Positions 26,182 to 34,083 of a stretch of 64,000 bases of DNA are shown here, one piece after another. This DNA is from Pseudorhodoferax sp. Leaf274 (GTDB lineage Bacteria > Pseudomonadota > Gammaproteobacteria > Burkholderiales > Burkholderiaceae_C), in the NCBI RefSeq assembly GCF_001422445.1, contig NZ_LMNA01000001.1, positions 1,162,735-1,226,734 of the forward strand, written 5' to 3'. Within the stretch, counting starts at the first letter, position 1, and each line of letters opens with the position of its first letter. The position numbers were made by a program, and so were the translations under genes. Under the pieces are notes generated by a model. It saw only the letters and a list, made by a program, of their open reading frames with translations. It was not told where the DNA came from and did not search any database.

Positions 26182-27492
26182 ATGACCACTTCCACCATCC
26201 CCCGCCACAGCGTCGTCGTCGTCGGCGGCGGCCAGGCCGGCCTGTCGCTCAGCCACCACCTGCAGGCCCGGGGCCTGGACCACATCGTGTTCGAGAAGCA
26301 CCGCGCGCTGCACGCCTGGAGCACGCAGCGCTGGGACAACTTCTGCCTCGTCACGCCCAACTGGCAGTGCGCGCTGCCGGGCCATCCCTACGCGGGCGAC
26401 GACCCGCACGGCTTCATGAAGAAGGCGCAGATCGTCGAGTACCTCGCGGCCTTCAAGGCGGCCGTGGACGCGCCGTTGCGCGAGGGCGTGGCGGTGCAGC
26501 AGGTCCGGCCCGCGCCTGGCGGCTTCCTGGTGCGCAGCAGCGAGGGCGAATGCTTCGCCGAGCAGGTGGTGGTGGCCTCGGGCGGCTACCACACCCCCAT
26601 CGTGCCGCGCCTGGCGGAACGCCTGCCGGCGTCCGTCCGCCAGATCCACTCGGCCGACTACCGCAACGCCGAACAGCTGCCGCCCGGCAAGGTGCTGGTG
26701 GTGGGCTCGGGCCAGAGCGGCGCGCAGATCGCCGAAGACCTGCACCTGGCCGGCCGCCAGGTCGTGCTGGCCGTAGGCGACGCACCGCGCTGCGCGCGCT
26801 TTTACCGCGGGCGCGACGTGGTCGACTGGCTGGCCGACATGCAGTACTACGACATGCCCGTCACCCAGCACCCGCTGCGCGAAGGCGTGCGCGACAACAC
26901 CAACCACTACGTGACCGGCCGCGACGGTGGGCGCGACATCGACCTGCGCCGCTTCGCGCTGGAGGGCATGGACCTGTTCGGCGTGCTCCAGGGGCTGGAC
27001 GCCGACGGCGACACCCTGCGCTTCGCACCACGCCTGGCCGAGGTGCTGGACCAGGCCGACCGCACCTACAACGGCATCAACGCGTCCATCGACAAGTACA
27101 TCGCCGAACGCGGCATCGATGCGCCGGCCGGCGCGCCTTACGAGCCGGTCTGGCGGCCGGGCGAGGAGCGGGCCACGCTGTCGCTGGCGCAGTCCGGCAT
27201 CGCGGCGGTGGTGTGGTGCATCGGCTTCGCGCCGGACTTCGGCTGGCTCGACGCGCCGGTGTTCAACGGCCGCGGCCACCCGGTGCACGAGCGCGGCGTG
27301 ACGGCCGTGCCCGGCCTGTACTTCCTGGGCCTGCCCTGGCTGCACACCTGGGGCTCGGGGCGCTTCAGCGGCGTGGCGCGCGATGCGGCCTACCTGGCCG
27401 AGCGCATCGCGCAGCGCAGGCTGGCACCGGGTGCCGCGCCCGCGGTGCCGGCCAAGCCGGCGCAGGGGCCGCGCCAGGCCGCGCTTGCCTGA
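26182..27492 (+). CDS. MSMEG_0569-family flavin-dependent oxidoreductase (Nit1C cluster)
   Basis: A 436-residue flavoprotein monooxygenase-like enzyme. The FAD site is VVVVGGGQAGLSLSHHL near residues 11-27, the NAD(P)H site VLVVGSGQSGAQIAEDL near 172-188, and CIGFAPDFGWLD the second FAD contact. It resembles the CzcO/YUCCA group. It probably oxidises an amine or N-hydroxylates an intermediate in the nitrile pathway. A ribosome-binding site (caggaga) precedes the ATG. It is the last gene of the cluster and converges on the next membrane protein gene. Confidence 0.9.
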   Translation: MTTSTIPRHSVVVVGGGQAGLSLSHHLQARGLDHIVFEKHRALHAWSTQRWDNFCLVTPNWQCALPGHPYAGDDPHGFMKKAQIVEYLAAFKAAVDAPLREGVAVQQVRPAPGGFLVRSSEGECFAEQVVVASGGYHTPIVPRLAERLPASVRQIHSADYRNAEQLPPGKVLVVGSGQSGAQIAEDLHLAGRQVVLAVGDAPRCARFYRGRDVVDWLADMQYYDMPVTQHPLREGVRDNTNHYVTGRDGGRDIDLRRFALEGMDLFGVLQGLDADGDTLRFAPRLAEVLDQADRTYNGINASIDKYIAERGIDAPAGAPYEPVWRPGEERATLSLAQSGIAAVVWCIGFAPDFGWLDAPVFNGRGHPVHERGVTAVPGLYFLGLPWLHTWGSGRFSGVARDAAYLAERIAQRRLAPGAAPAVPAKPAQGPRQAALA

Positions 27493-27507
27493 GCCACGCG
27501 CGGGCGG

Positions 27508-27999
27508 TCAGCGCCTGGTGCGTGCGGCGAGCCGCGCGTAGAGCCAGCCGCCCAGGGCAGCGCCCGCAGCCATGCCCAGCAGGCCGGGCCAGCCACGGGT
27601 GGCGTCGATGAACACCGGCATGGGGGCGAACGCGTCCACCGCACGCACCGCCGCCACCATGCCGGCGCCGGCGGCCACGGTGAACAGGGCCGTGCGCAGC
27701 GCCGGCCAGCGGCGCGCCAGCCAGGCCGCCAGGCCCAGTGCCGGCAGCCAGCCGGCGGCCAGGATGCCGGCGTAGACCGGCGCGAAGCCGGCCAGGTCCT
27801 GCAGCGTGGTGCGCGCGCGCAGGCCCGGCGGCACCGGCACGTCGAGCGCCACCAGCGCCTGCAGGTTGAACTGCGTCTGCACCACGGAACCCCAGGCCGC
27901 AGCCAGCAGCCAAGCCGCGACCAAGGCCAGCAGGTGCGCCGGCAAGGGAAGGGGCCGCCGCGCGCTACCCGCAGCCATCGAAGGGTTTGGTGACGTCAT
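27508..27999 (-). CDS. Hypothetical inner-membrane protein
   Basis: A 163-residue protein with about four membrane helices: LLALVAAWLLAAAWGSV, TLQDLAGFAPVYAGILAAGWLPALGLAAWLA, ALFTVAAGAGMVAAVRAV and WPGLLGMAAGAALGGWLYA. I do not recognise the family. It is divergent from the PQQ sugar dehydrogenase gene with only 29 bases between the start codons; a second ATG at 27978 would leave more promoter room and is an equally good start. Such membrane proteins may be paired with secreted dehydrogenases, but no function can be assigned. Confidence 0.65.
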   Translation of the reverse strand: MTSPNPSMAAGSARRPLPLPAHLLALVAAWLLAAAWGSVVQTQFNLQALVALDVPVPPGLRARTTLQDLAGFAPVYAGILAAGWLPALGLAAWLARRWPALRTALFTVAAGAGMVAAVRAVDAFAPMPVFIDATRGWPGLLGMAAGAALGGWLYARLAARTRR

Positions 28000-28028
28000 G
28001 CGAAGGGACGGTGTTCCATACTGCCCCG

Positions 28029-29132
28029 ATGATGCGACATGGATGGATGGGCCTGCTGTTGGCCATGGTGTTCCTGGGCAAGGCGCTGGCCGCCGACTAC
28101 CGCGTGGACACCGTGGCCGCCGGCCTCGTCCACCCCTGGGCGCTGGCCTTCCTGCCGGACGGGCGCATGCTGGTCACCGAAAGGCCGGGCCGGCTGCGCG
28201 TGATCGAACCCGGTGCCGATGGCCGGCTGGCCCTGCGCAGCGCGCCCGTGCCAGGCCTGCCGGCGGTGATGGCGGTGGGCCAGGCCGGGCTGTTCGACCT
28301 GCTGCTGCATCCGCGCTTTGCCGACAACGGGCTGCTGTACCTCTCGTTCGCCCACGGCACGCCGCAGGCCAACCATCTGCGGGTGGTGCGCGCACGCTTC
28401 GACGGTGCGCAGCTGCACGAGGTGACGCCCGTGTTCACCTCGCAGCCGGCGAAGAAGGCGACGCAGCATTTCGGTGGCCGCCTGGCCTGGCTGCCCGACG
28501 GCACGCTGGTGCTGGGCATGGGCGACGGCAACCTGGAGCGCACCGACGCGCAGCGCCTGCACACCCACCTGGGCAAGCTGCTGCGCATCGACGCCGATGG
28601 CCGCGTGCCGGGCGACAACCCCTTCATCGGCACCGCGGGCGCGCTGCCCGAGATCTACAGCCGCGGCCACCGCAACCCGCAGGGCCTGGTGGTGGTGGAC
28701 GGGGTGCTCTATGCGCACGAGCACGGCTCGCGCGGCGGCGATGAGCTCAACCGCATCGCGCCGGGTGCGAACTACGGCTGGCCGCTCACCACGGGCGGCA
28801 TCGACTACACCCATGCCCGCATCACGCCCTACCGCGCGCTGCCGGGCATCACGCCGCCGTTGCTGGAGTGGACGCCCTCGGTCGCGCCGGCCGGGCTCGC
28901 CTGGTACGACGGCGCGCTGTTTCCGCAATGGCGCGGCAGCCTGTTCGTCGCCACGCTGAAGGAGCGCAGCGTGCGGCGCGTGCCCCTGCGCGGCGGCGTG
29001 CCGGGCGCACAGGAGGTGCTGTTCCAGGAGTTGGGCGAGCGCCTGCGCGACGTGCGCGCCGGGCCGGACGGCGCGCTCTACCTGCTCAGCGACAGCGCCG
29101 AGGGCCGGGTGCTGCGCGTGCGCCCGAAGTGA
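28029..29132 (+). CDS. PQQ-dependent sugar dehydrogenase (soluble aldose dehydrogenase type)
   Basis: A 367-residue periplasmic beta-propeller enzyme of the YliI/glucose-sorbosone dehydrogenase family. A signal peptide ends at KALAADYR. Typical repeats are HPWALAFLPDGRMLVTERPGRL, the catalytic-histidine region FGGRLAWLPDGTLVLGMGDGN, YSRGHRNPQGL and HEHGSRGGDELN. It oxidises aldose sugars using PQQ and passes electrons to the respiratory chain. The first of two adjacent ATGs (28029) was chosen. It converges on tag; a GC hairpin lies in the gap. Confidence 0.88.
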   Translation: MMRHGWMGLLLAMVFLGKALAADYRVDTVAAGLVHPWALAFLPDGRMLVTERPGRLRVIEPGADGRLALRSAPVPGLPAVMAVGQAGLFDLLLHPRFADNGLLYLSFAHGTPQANHLRVVRARFDGAQLHEVTPVFTSQPAKKATQHFGGRLAWLPDGTLVLGMGDGNLERTDAQRLHTHLGKLLRIDADGRVPGDNPFIGTAGALPEIYSRGHRNPQGLVVVDGVLYAHEHGSRGGDELNRIAPGANYGWPLTTGGIDYTHARITPYRALPGITPPLLEWTPSVAPAGLAWYDGALFPQWRGSLFVATLKERSVRRVPLRGGVPGAQEVLFQELGERLRDVRAGPDGALYLLSDSAEGRVLRVRPK

Positions 29133-29152
29133 GTGCGGCCTGGCGGCCGCAC
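29133..29152. terminator. Hairpin between convergent genes
   Basis: GTGCGGCC-TGGC-GGCCGCAC forms a perfect 8-bp stem with a four-base loop directly after the dehydrogenase stop and before the end of tag. There is no T-run, so intrinsic termination is uncertain, but its position between convergent genes suits a two-way terminator. Confidence 0.4.
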
Positions 29153-29166
29153 GGGCGGGCAGGGCC

Positions 29167-29754
29167 TCAGCGGGCCTGCTGCGCGCGCCGGAAACAGTGC
29201 GCGGCGTGGTCGTCCACCATGCCGATGGCCTGCATCCAGGCGTAGACGATGGTCGGGCCCACGAACTTGAAGCCGCGCTTCTTGAGGTCCTTGGAGATGG
29301 CTTCGGACAGCGGCGTCGAGGTGGCGAAGTGCACGCCGTCGCCGCGCAGCACCTGGCCGCCGCTGAAGGCCCAGCAGTACGCGGCGAAGTCCTCTCCGGC
29401 CGACTGCATGGCGTTGTAGATCCGCGCGCCCGCGATGGTGGCCTCGATCTTGGCGCGTGCGCGCACGATGCCGGGATCGGCCATCAGGCGCTCGACATCG
29501 GCGGCGCCGAAGCGCGCCACCTGCTGCGGGTCGAAGCCCGCGAAGGCCCGGCGAAAGCCTTCGCGCTTGCGCAGGATCGTGATCCACGACAGCCCGGCCT
29601 GGAAGCCCTCCAGCATCAGCATCTCCCAGAGCATGCGGGCATCGTGCTGCGGCACGCCCCACTCGGTGTCGTGGTAGTGCCGGTACAGCGCGTCGGTGCC
29701 GCACCAGGTGCAGCGGGGCAGGTCGGTGGCGGGGGGCGTCGGGACGGGGGTCAT
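29167..29754 (-). CDS. tag: DNA-3-methyladenine glycosylase I
   Basis: A 195-residue DNA repair enzyme that removes 3-methyladenine from alkylated DNA. It has the zinc-binding ends (RCTWC and YHDTEWG at the N-terminus; DDHAAHCF at the C-terminus), the catalytic glutamate in LMLEGFQAGLSW and the lesion-site region RKREGFRRAF. The ATG at 29754 gives the usual start; the frame continues upstream, antisense to the next genes, without support. Length and motif order are normal. It is divergent from the universal stress protein gene. Confidence 0.93.
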   Translation of the reverse strand: MTPVPTPPATDLPRCTWCGTDALYRHYHDTEWGVPQHDARMLWEMLMLEGFQAGLSWITILRKREGFRRAFAGFDPQQVARFGAADVERLMADPGIVRARAKIEATIAGARIYNAMQSAGEDFAAYCWAFSGGQVLRGDGVHFATSTPLSEAISKDLKKRGFKFVGPTIVYAWMQAIGMVDDHAAHCFRRAQQAR

Positions 29755-29800
29755 CGGGGCGGGATTTTGCCTTGCGCGCCGGCTGCTTTCGCCTGCTGGC

Positions 29801-29842
29801 TTGAGGGAGATCAGGGCCTGCGCGCAGCCTTGGGCAGATACT
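29801..29842 (+). promoter_or_regulatory. FNR-like box and -10 element of the universal stress protein gene
   Basis: TTGAG-GGAG-ATCAG (29801-29814) matches 8 of 10 specific bases of the FNR/ANR consensus TTGAT-N4-ATCAA. A -10-like GATACT lies at 29837-29842. If transcription starts at 29849, the box is centred at -41.5, the classical class II activation position. Low-oxygen induction of the stress protein is therefore likely. Confidence 0.5.
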
Positions 29843-29874
29843 GGATTCATCAAAACCAACCCAGGAGATGGACC

Positions 29875-30294
29875 ATGAAGATCCTGATCGCCGTCGACGG
29901 CAGCGAACAGACCCAGCGCATGCTGGCCTACCTGGCCCAGCACCAGCTGCTGGCCGCAGGCAACACCTACACCGTGCTCACCGTGGTGCTCGAGCTGCCC
30001 AAGCGCGCGGCCTCGTATGTCAATCCAGACACGGTCAAGGGCTACTACCAGGAAGAGGCCGACAAGGTGCTCGAGCCCGTGAAGGCGTTCTTCGCGCAGA
30101 AGGGCGTGGACGCGCAGTTCGAGTTCAAGGTGGGCCACCCGGCGCACGAACTCGCGCAGGCCGCCGAGCAGGGCGGCTACGACCTGCTGGCCCTGGGCAG
30201 CCACGGCCATGGCGCGCTGGGCAACCTGCTCATGGGGTCGGTCGCCACCAAGGTGGTCAGCCAGAGCAAGGTGCCGGTGCTGCTGCTGCGTTGA
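29875..30294 (+). CDS. Universal stress protein, ATP-binding type
   Basis: A 139-residue single-domain UspA-family protein. The N-terminal MKILIAVDGSEQ strand carries the ATP-binding aspartate, and the C-terminal GSHGHGALGNLLMGSVATKVV matches the G-x2-G-x9-G-S nucleotide loop, so it belongs to the ATP-binding subgroup. Such proteins help survival in starvation or oxygen limitation. The ATG follows caggagatggacc. An FNR-type box upstream suggests anaerobic control. It is a separate unit from tag, which is divergent. Confidence 0.92.
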   Translation: MKILIAVDGSEQTQRMLAYLAQHQLLAAGNTYTVLTVVLELPKRAASYVNPDTVKGYYQEEADKVLEPVKAFFAQKGVDAQFEFKVGHPAHELAQAAEQGGYDLLALGSHGHGALGNLLMGSVATKVVSQSKVPVLLLR

Positions 30295-30320
30295 AACGGT
30301 TCTTGCAAGCGCCCGGGGCG

Positions 30321-30334
30321 TTGCCGATGCGCAA
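30321..30334 (+). promoter_or_regulatory. Possible Crp/Fnr-type site ahead of TonB receptor operon
   Basis: TTGCC-GATG-CGCAA has the 5-4-5 layout of Crp/Fnr-family sites and differs in one arm base from the perfect palindrome TTGCG-CTAG-CGCAA found upstream of the Crp/Fnr gene at 41165. It lies 123 bases before the receptor start, just upstream of a long hairpin. The link to that regulator is inference. Confidence 0.35.
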
Positions 30335-30349
30335 CGTTTCGGTCCATTT

Positions 30350-30387
30350 CTGGCAGGGGCAGGCGTAAACTCGCCGTCCCCTGCCAG
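30350..30387 (+). promoter_or_regulatory. Long hairpin in TonB receptor leader
   Basis: CTGGCAGGGG and its exact complement CCCCTGCCAG (10 bp) enclose a second GGCG/CGCC stem around the loop TAAACT, with a two-base internal bulge on each side. No T-run follows. The loop resembles a -10 hexamer, so it may be an operator overlapping a promoter, or an RNA element. It sits between the stress protein gene and the TonB receptor. Confidence 0.35.
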
Positions 30388-30456
30388 CCAGGCACGCGTC
30401 TTCCCGACGCCATCTGCCGAGCCAGCCAACCAAACCCCCATTTGGGTGAGCTCGCC

Positions 30457-32679
30457 ATGCCTGTCCGTTCCTCTTCCTTCCGCGCCGCCGCCGGCTGCGC
30501 GCTGACGCCCCTGGCCCTGTGCCTGTCGCATGCCGTGTGGGCGCAGGCTGCGCCGGCTGCCGGGGAGAAGTCGCTGTCCACCGTGACCGTGACCGTCAAC
30601 GCCAGCGCCGACGCGTCGGCCGAGGGCTTGTCTCCTCCCTACGCGGGCGGGCAGGTGGCGCGCGGCGGGCGTGCAGGCATCCTGGGCACCCGCGACAACA
30701 TGGAGACGCCGTTCTCCATCACCAGCTACACCAACGAGTTGATCCAGGACCGCCAGGCCAAGAGCGTGGGCGAGGTGCTGCTGAACGATCCGAGCGTGCG
30801 CACGGCACGCGGTTTTGGCAACTTCCAGGAAGCCTACTTCGTGCGCGGCTTCATCCTGAACTCTGACGACACGGCCTACAACGGCCTGTACAGCCTGCTG
30901 CCGCGCCAGTACATCGCCACCGAACTGTTCGAACGCGTCGAGGTGCTGCGCGGCGCTTCGGCCTTCCTGACGGGCGCTTCGCCCAACGGCAGCCTGGGTG
31001 GTGCGATCAACCTGCTGCCCAAGCGCGCGCCCAACGAAGCGCTGAGCCGCGTCACGCTGGGCGTGGGCAGTGGCGGTGCGGTCAATGCGGCGGCCGACAT
31101 CGCGCGCCGCTTCGGCCCGGATGGCAGCACCGGCGTGCGCCTGAATGTCGCGCGCCGCGACGGCGGCACCGCGGTCAGTGGCGAGGACGCCGAGCTGAGC
31201 CTGGCCGCCATCGGCCTGGACTGGCGCAGCCGCAACGTGCGCCTGTCCGGCGACCTGGGCTGGCAGGAGAACAAGCTGCAGCAAACTCGACCCAACGTCT
31301 CGCTGGGCGGCGTGACCGCCGTGCCGGCCGCGCCGGACGGCAGCAAGAACTTCGCCCAGCCCTGGTCGTTCTCGAACGAACGCGACGTGTTCGGCACGTT
31401 GCGCGGCGAGTGGGACATCAACGACAGCCTGACGGCTTACGCTGCCTACGGCATGCGCCGCAGCCGCGAACTCAACTCGCTGGCCAACCTGCAGGTGAAC
31501 GACGCCACGACCGGCGCCGGCACCACCTACCGCTTCGACAACGGCCGCCGTGACCGTGTGGACACCGGGGAAATCGGCCTGCGCGGCAAGCTCAAGACTG
31601 GCAGCGTGGGCCACGAGTGGGTGGTCTCGGCCTCGCACTTCTCGCTGGAAAAGGACAACGCCTACGGCTTCGACTTCCTGAACTCGCTGGCGACCGGGCT
31701 GTACCGGCCGACGTCGTACGCGCAGCCGGCCTGGAGCGCCAACGCCTTCTTCGGCGGCACGGTCGCATCGCCGCAGCTGCAGGGCGAGGTCAAGCTGACC
31801 AGCTATGCGATCGGCGACACGCTGTCGCTCCTCGACGACCAGTTGTTGATCACGCTGGGCGTGCGCCACCAGAAGCTCGAATCCACCGATTACGAATACG
31901 GCGGCACCGGCGTGGTGACCGGCAGCTACGACAAGAGCCGCAACACGCCGGTGGCCGGCGTGCTGTTCAAGGCCAGCAAGCAACTGTCCGTCTACGCCAA
32001 CTACATCGAATCGCTGATCCAGGGCGGCACCGCGCCTGCCACGGCCAACAACCAGCCGGTGGTGAACATCGGCACAACCTTGTCGCCCTACGTCTCCAGG
32101 CAGAAGGAGATCGGCCTCAAGTACGACGCTGGCCGCCTGGGCGCCAGCGCCGCGCTGTTCAGCATCACCAAGCCGAGCGCCTTCACCGGCACCGACCAGA
32201 TCTTCCGTGCATCGGGTGAGGACGAGCACCGCGGCCTGGAGCTGGCCACCTGGGGCGAGGCGGCCCGCGGCGTCAAGCTGCTGGGTGGCTTGACCTGGCT
32301 GGACGCGGAGCAGAAGACCACCGGCGATGCCGCCACGCAAGGCAAGCGCGTGATCGGCGTGCCGCGCGTGCTCGCCAACCTGGGCGCCGAGTGGGAGCTT
32401 TCCGCCGTGCGCGGCTTGGCGCTGGACGGCCGCGTGCTCTACACGGGTGCCAGCTACGTGGACGCCGCCAACACGCTGCGCGTGCCGGGCTGGACGCGCT
32501 TCGATGCCGGTGTGCGCTATCTGATGGAAGTGCAGGGCAAGGCCGTGACGCTGCGTGCCCGCGTGGACAACCTGTTCGACCGCAAGTACTGGGCTTCCAG
32601 CGGCGGCTATCCGAACTCTGGTTACCTGGTCGTCGGCGGCCCGCGCACCTTCTCGCTCAGCGCGTCGGTCGACTTCTGA
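30457..32679 (+). CDS. TonB-dependent siderophore receptor
   Basis: A 740-residue outer-membrane receptor. The signal peptide (from the ATG at 30457) ends in HAVWAQA; a TTG five codons earlier is the alternative start. The plug domain has NMETPFSITSYTNELIQDRQ and FERVEVLRGASAFLTGASPNG. The barrel ends in the aromatic SASVDF. No STN domain is present. It leads a string of six same-direction genes (receptor, PepSY protein, small membrane protein, three receptors). The leader carries a long hairpin and a Crp/Fnr-like site but no evident Fur box. The ligand is unknown. Confidence 0.9.
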   Translation: MPVRSSSFRAAAGCALTPLALCLSHAVWAQAAPAAGEKSLSTVTVTVNASADASAEGLSPPYAGGQVARGGRAGILGTRDNMETPFSITSYTNELIQDRQAKSVGEVLLNDPSVRTARGFGNFQEAYFVRGFILNSDDTAYNGLYSLLPRQYIATELFERVEVLRGASAFLTGASPNGSLGGAINLLPKRAPNEALSRVTLGVGSGGAVNAAADIARRFGPDGSTGVRLNVARRDGGTAVSGEDAELSLAAIGLDWRSRNVRLSGDLGWQENKLQQTRPNVSLGGVTAVPAAPDGSKNFAQPWSFSNERDVFGTLRGEWDINDSLTAYAAYGMRRSRELNSLANLQVNDATTGAGTTYRFDNGRRDRVDTGEIGLRGKLKTGSVGHEWVVSASHFSLEKDNAYGFDFLNSLATGLYRPTSYAQPAWSANAFFGGTVASPQLQGEVKLTSYAIGDTLSLLDDQLLITLGVRHQKLESTDYEYGGTGVVTGSYDKSRNTPVAGVLFKASKQLSVYANYIESLIQGGTAPATANNQPVVNIGTTLSPYVSRQKEIGLKYDAGRLGASAALFSITKPSAFTGTDQIFRASGEDEHRGLELATWGEAARGVKLLGGLTWLDAEQKTTGDAATQGKRVIGVPRVLANLGAEWELSAVRGLALDGRVLYTGASYVDAANTLRVPGWTRFDAGVRYLMEVQGKAVTLRARVDNLFDRKYWASSGGYPNSGYLVVGGPRTFSLSASVDF

Positions 32680-32690
32680 TCCCGGAGAAG

Positions 32691-33824
32691 ATGCTCAGCA
32701 CCCGCGCCATCCGCACCTGGACCTGGACCCACAAGTGGTCCAGCCTGGTCTGCACGGTGTTCATGCTGCTGCTGTGCATCACCGGCCTGCCGCTGATCTT
32801 CCACCACGAGATCGGCCATCTCCTGGGAACGGAGATCGAGGCGGCAGACATGCCCGCCAACACCCCGCGCGCCGACCTCGACGCCGTGATGCGCACGGCC
32901 ATCGCGCGCCACCCCACGCTGCAGGGCATGTTCGCCTCGCAGGAGGAGGACGACGACCGCGTCTGGTACGTGACGCTGGCGCCCACGCCGGACGCCACGG
33001 CGGGCTTCAAGCAGGTGGCCGTCGACGCGCGCACCGGCCAGGCGCTGGGCGAGCCCTCGCTCGACAGCGGCTTCATGTACATCATGCGGTCGCTGCACAT
33101 CGACCTGTTCATGGGCTTGCCGGGCATGCTGTTCCTGGGCCTCATGGGCGTGCTGCTGCTGGCCTCGCTGGTCTCGGGCGCGGTGCTGTACGCGCCCTTC
33201 ATGCGCAAGCTGCGCTTCGGCGAGATCCGGCGCGAACGCAGCGCGCGCGCCAAGTGGCTGGACCTGCACAACCTGGTCGGCATCGTCACGCTGGTCTGGT
33301 TCACCGTGGTGGGCGCTACGGGCGTCATCAACGCCTGGGCCGACCTCCTGGTCAAGTACTACCAGTCCACCGAGGTCGCGGCCATGCTCGCGCCGTACAA
33401 GGACAAGCCGCCGCTGGCCTCGCCCGGCTCGCTGCAGGGCGCGGTGGCCGCCGCGCTGGCGCACGAGCGCGGCATGAAGGTGGCGTTCGTCGCGTTCCCG
33501 GGCACCAGCTTCGCGAGCCCGCACCACTACGGCGTGTTCCTGCGCGGCGGCGAGCATGTCACGGCCAAGCTGCTCAAGCCGGTGCTGGTCGACGCCGCCA
33601 CCAGCCAGGTGACCGACAGCCGCGAACTGCCCTGGTACCTCAAGACACTGCTGGTCTCGCAGCCGCTGCATTTCGGCGACTACGGCGGCCTGCCCATGCA
33701 GATCCTGTGGGCGCTGCTGGACCTCGCGACCATCGTGGTGCTGGCGACGGGCCTTGTGCTGTGGTGGCGCAAGCGCGCGCCGGCGCGCCAGGCCGGCACG
33801 GCCCCCGCCAGGGCCCGCGCCTGA
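32691..33824 (+). CDS. PepSY-associated transmembrane protein
   Basis: A 377-residue inner-membrane protein of the PepSY_TM family (DUF3526/PiuB-like). Membrane helices lie near residues 15-37 (WSSLVCTVFMLLLCITGLPL), 140-165 (GLPGMLFLGLMGVLLLASLV), 195-215 and 340-360 (MQILWALLDLATIVVLATGL). Periplasmic PepSY domains lie between them. Proteins of this kind accompany siderophore receptors and are thought to help reduce or release iron. It begins 12 bases after the receptor stop with ribosome-binding site cggag and overlaps the next gene. It lacks the flavodoxin part seen in the protein at 5923. Confidence 0.88.
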   Translation: MLSTRAIRTWTWTHKWSSLVCTVFMLLLCITGLPLIFHHEIGHLLGTEIEAADMPANTPRADLDAVMRTAIARHPTLQGMFASQEEDDDRVWYVTLAPTPDATAGFKQVAVDARTGQALGEPSLDSGFMYIMRSLHIDLFMGLPGMLFLGLMGVLLLASLVSGAVLYAPFMRKLRFGEIRRERSARAKWLDLHNLVGIVTLVWFTVVGATGVINAWADLLVKYYQSTEVAAMLAPYKDKPPLASPGSLQGAVAAALAHERGMKVAFVAFPGTSFASPHHYGVFLRGGEHVTAKLLKPVLVDAATSQVTDSRELPWYLKTLLVSQPLHFGDYGGLPMQILWALLDLATIVVLATGLVLWWRKRAPARQAGTAPARARA

Positions 33825-34009
33825 TGCGCCGCCCGTTCTGGCGCCTGTGGGGCTGGCCGCTCGCCGTCGGCCTGGCCAGCGGCACGGGCCTGGTCACCGC
33901 GCTGCTGGCCGATGGCTGGGGCGACTGGTGGTCCTGGATCGGCCTGGGCATGCCGCTGTTGCTGGCGGCCTGGCACTGGTGGGGCCCGCCGAAGGAACCG
34001 CAGCCCTAG
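33824..34009 (+). CDS. Small hypothetical membrane protein
   Basis: A 61-residue protein with two membrane segments (LWGWPLAVGLASGTGLVTALLA and WWSWIGLGMPLLLAAWHWW) rich in tryptophan. Its ATG overlaps the PepSY protein stop (TGATG), so the two are coupled and it may be a small subunit of a PepSY membrane complex. Small proteins of this shape after PepSY genes occur in other betaproteobacteria; no function is established. It ends shortly before the next TonB receptor. Confidence 0.7.
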   Translation: MRRPFWRLWGWPLAVGLASGTGLVTALLADGWGDWWSWIGLGMPLLLAAWHWWGPPKEPQP

Positions 34010-34083
34010 TTTTTCATCGCAACGCAAGCCCGCAGCCGCCGCCACGTGTCTTGCTCCAAACCCAGTATTGGAGGGAGCTTTTC

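Noticed and set aside
30295-30456. Cobalamin riboswitch before the TonB receptor
   Set aside because: The conserved B12-box and core sequences could not be found; only a simple hairpin is present.
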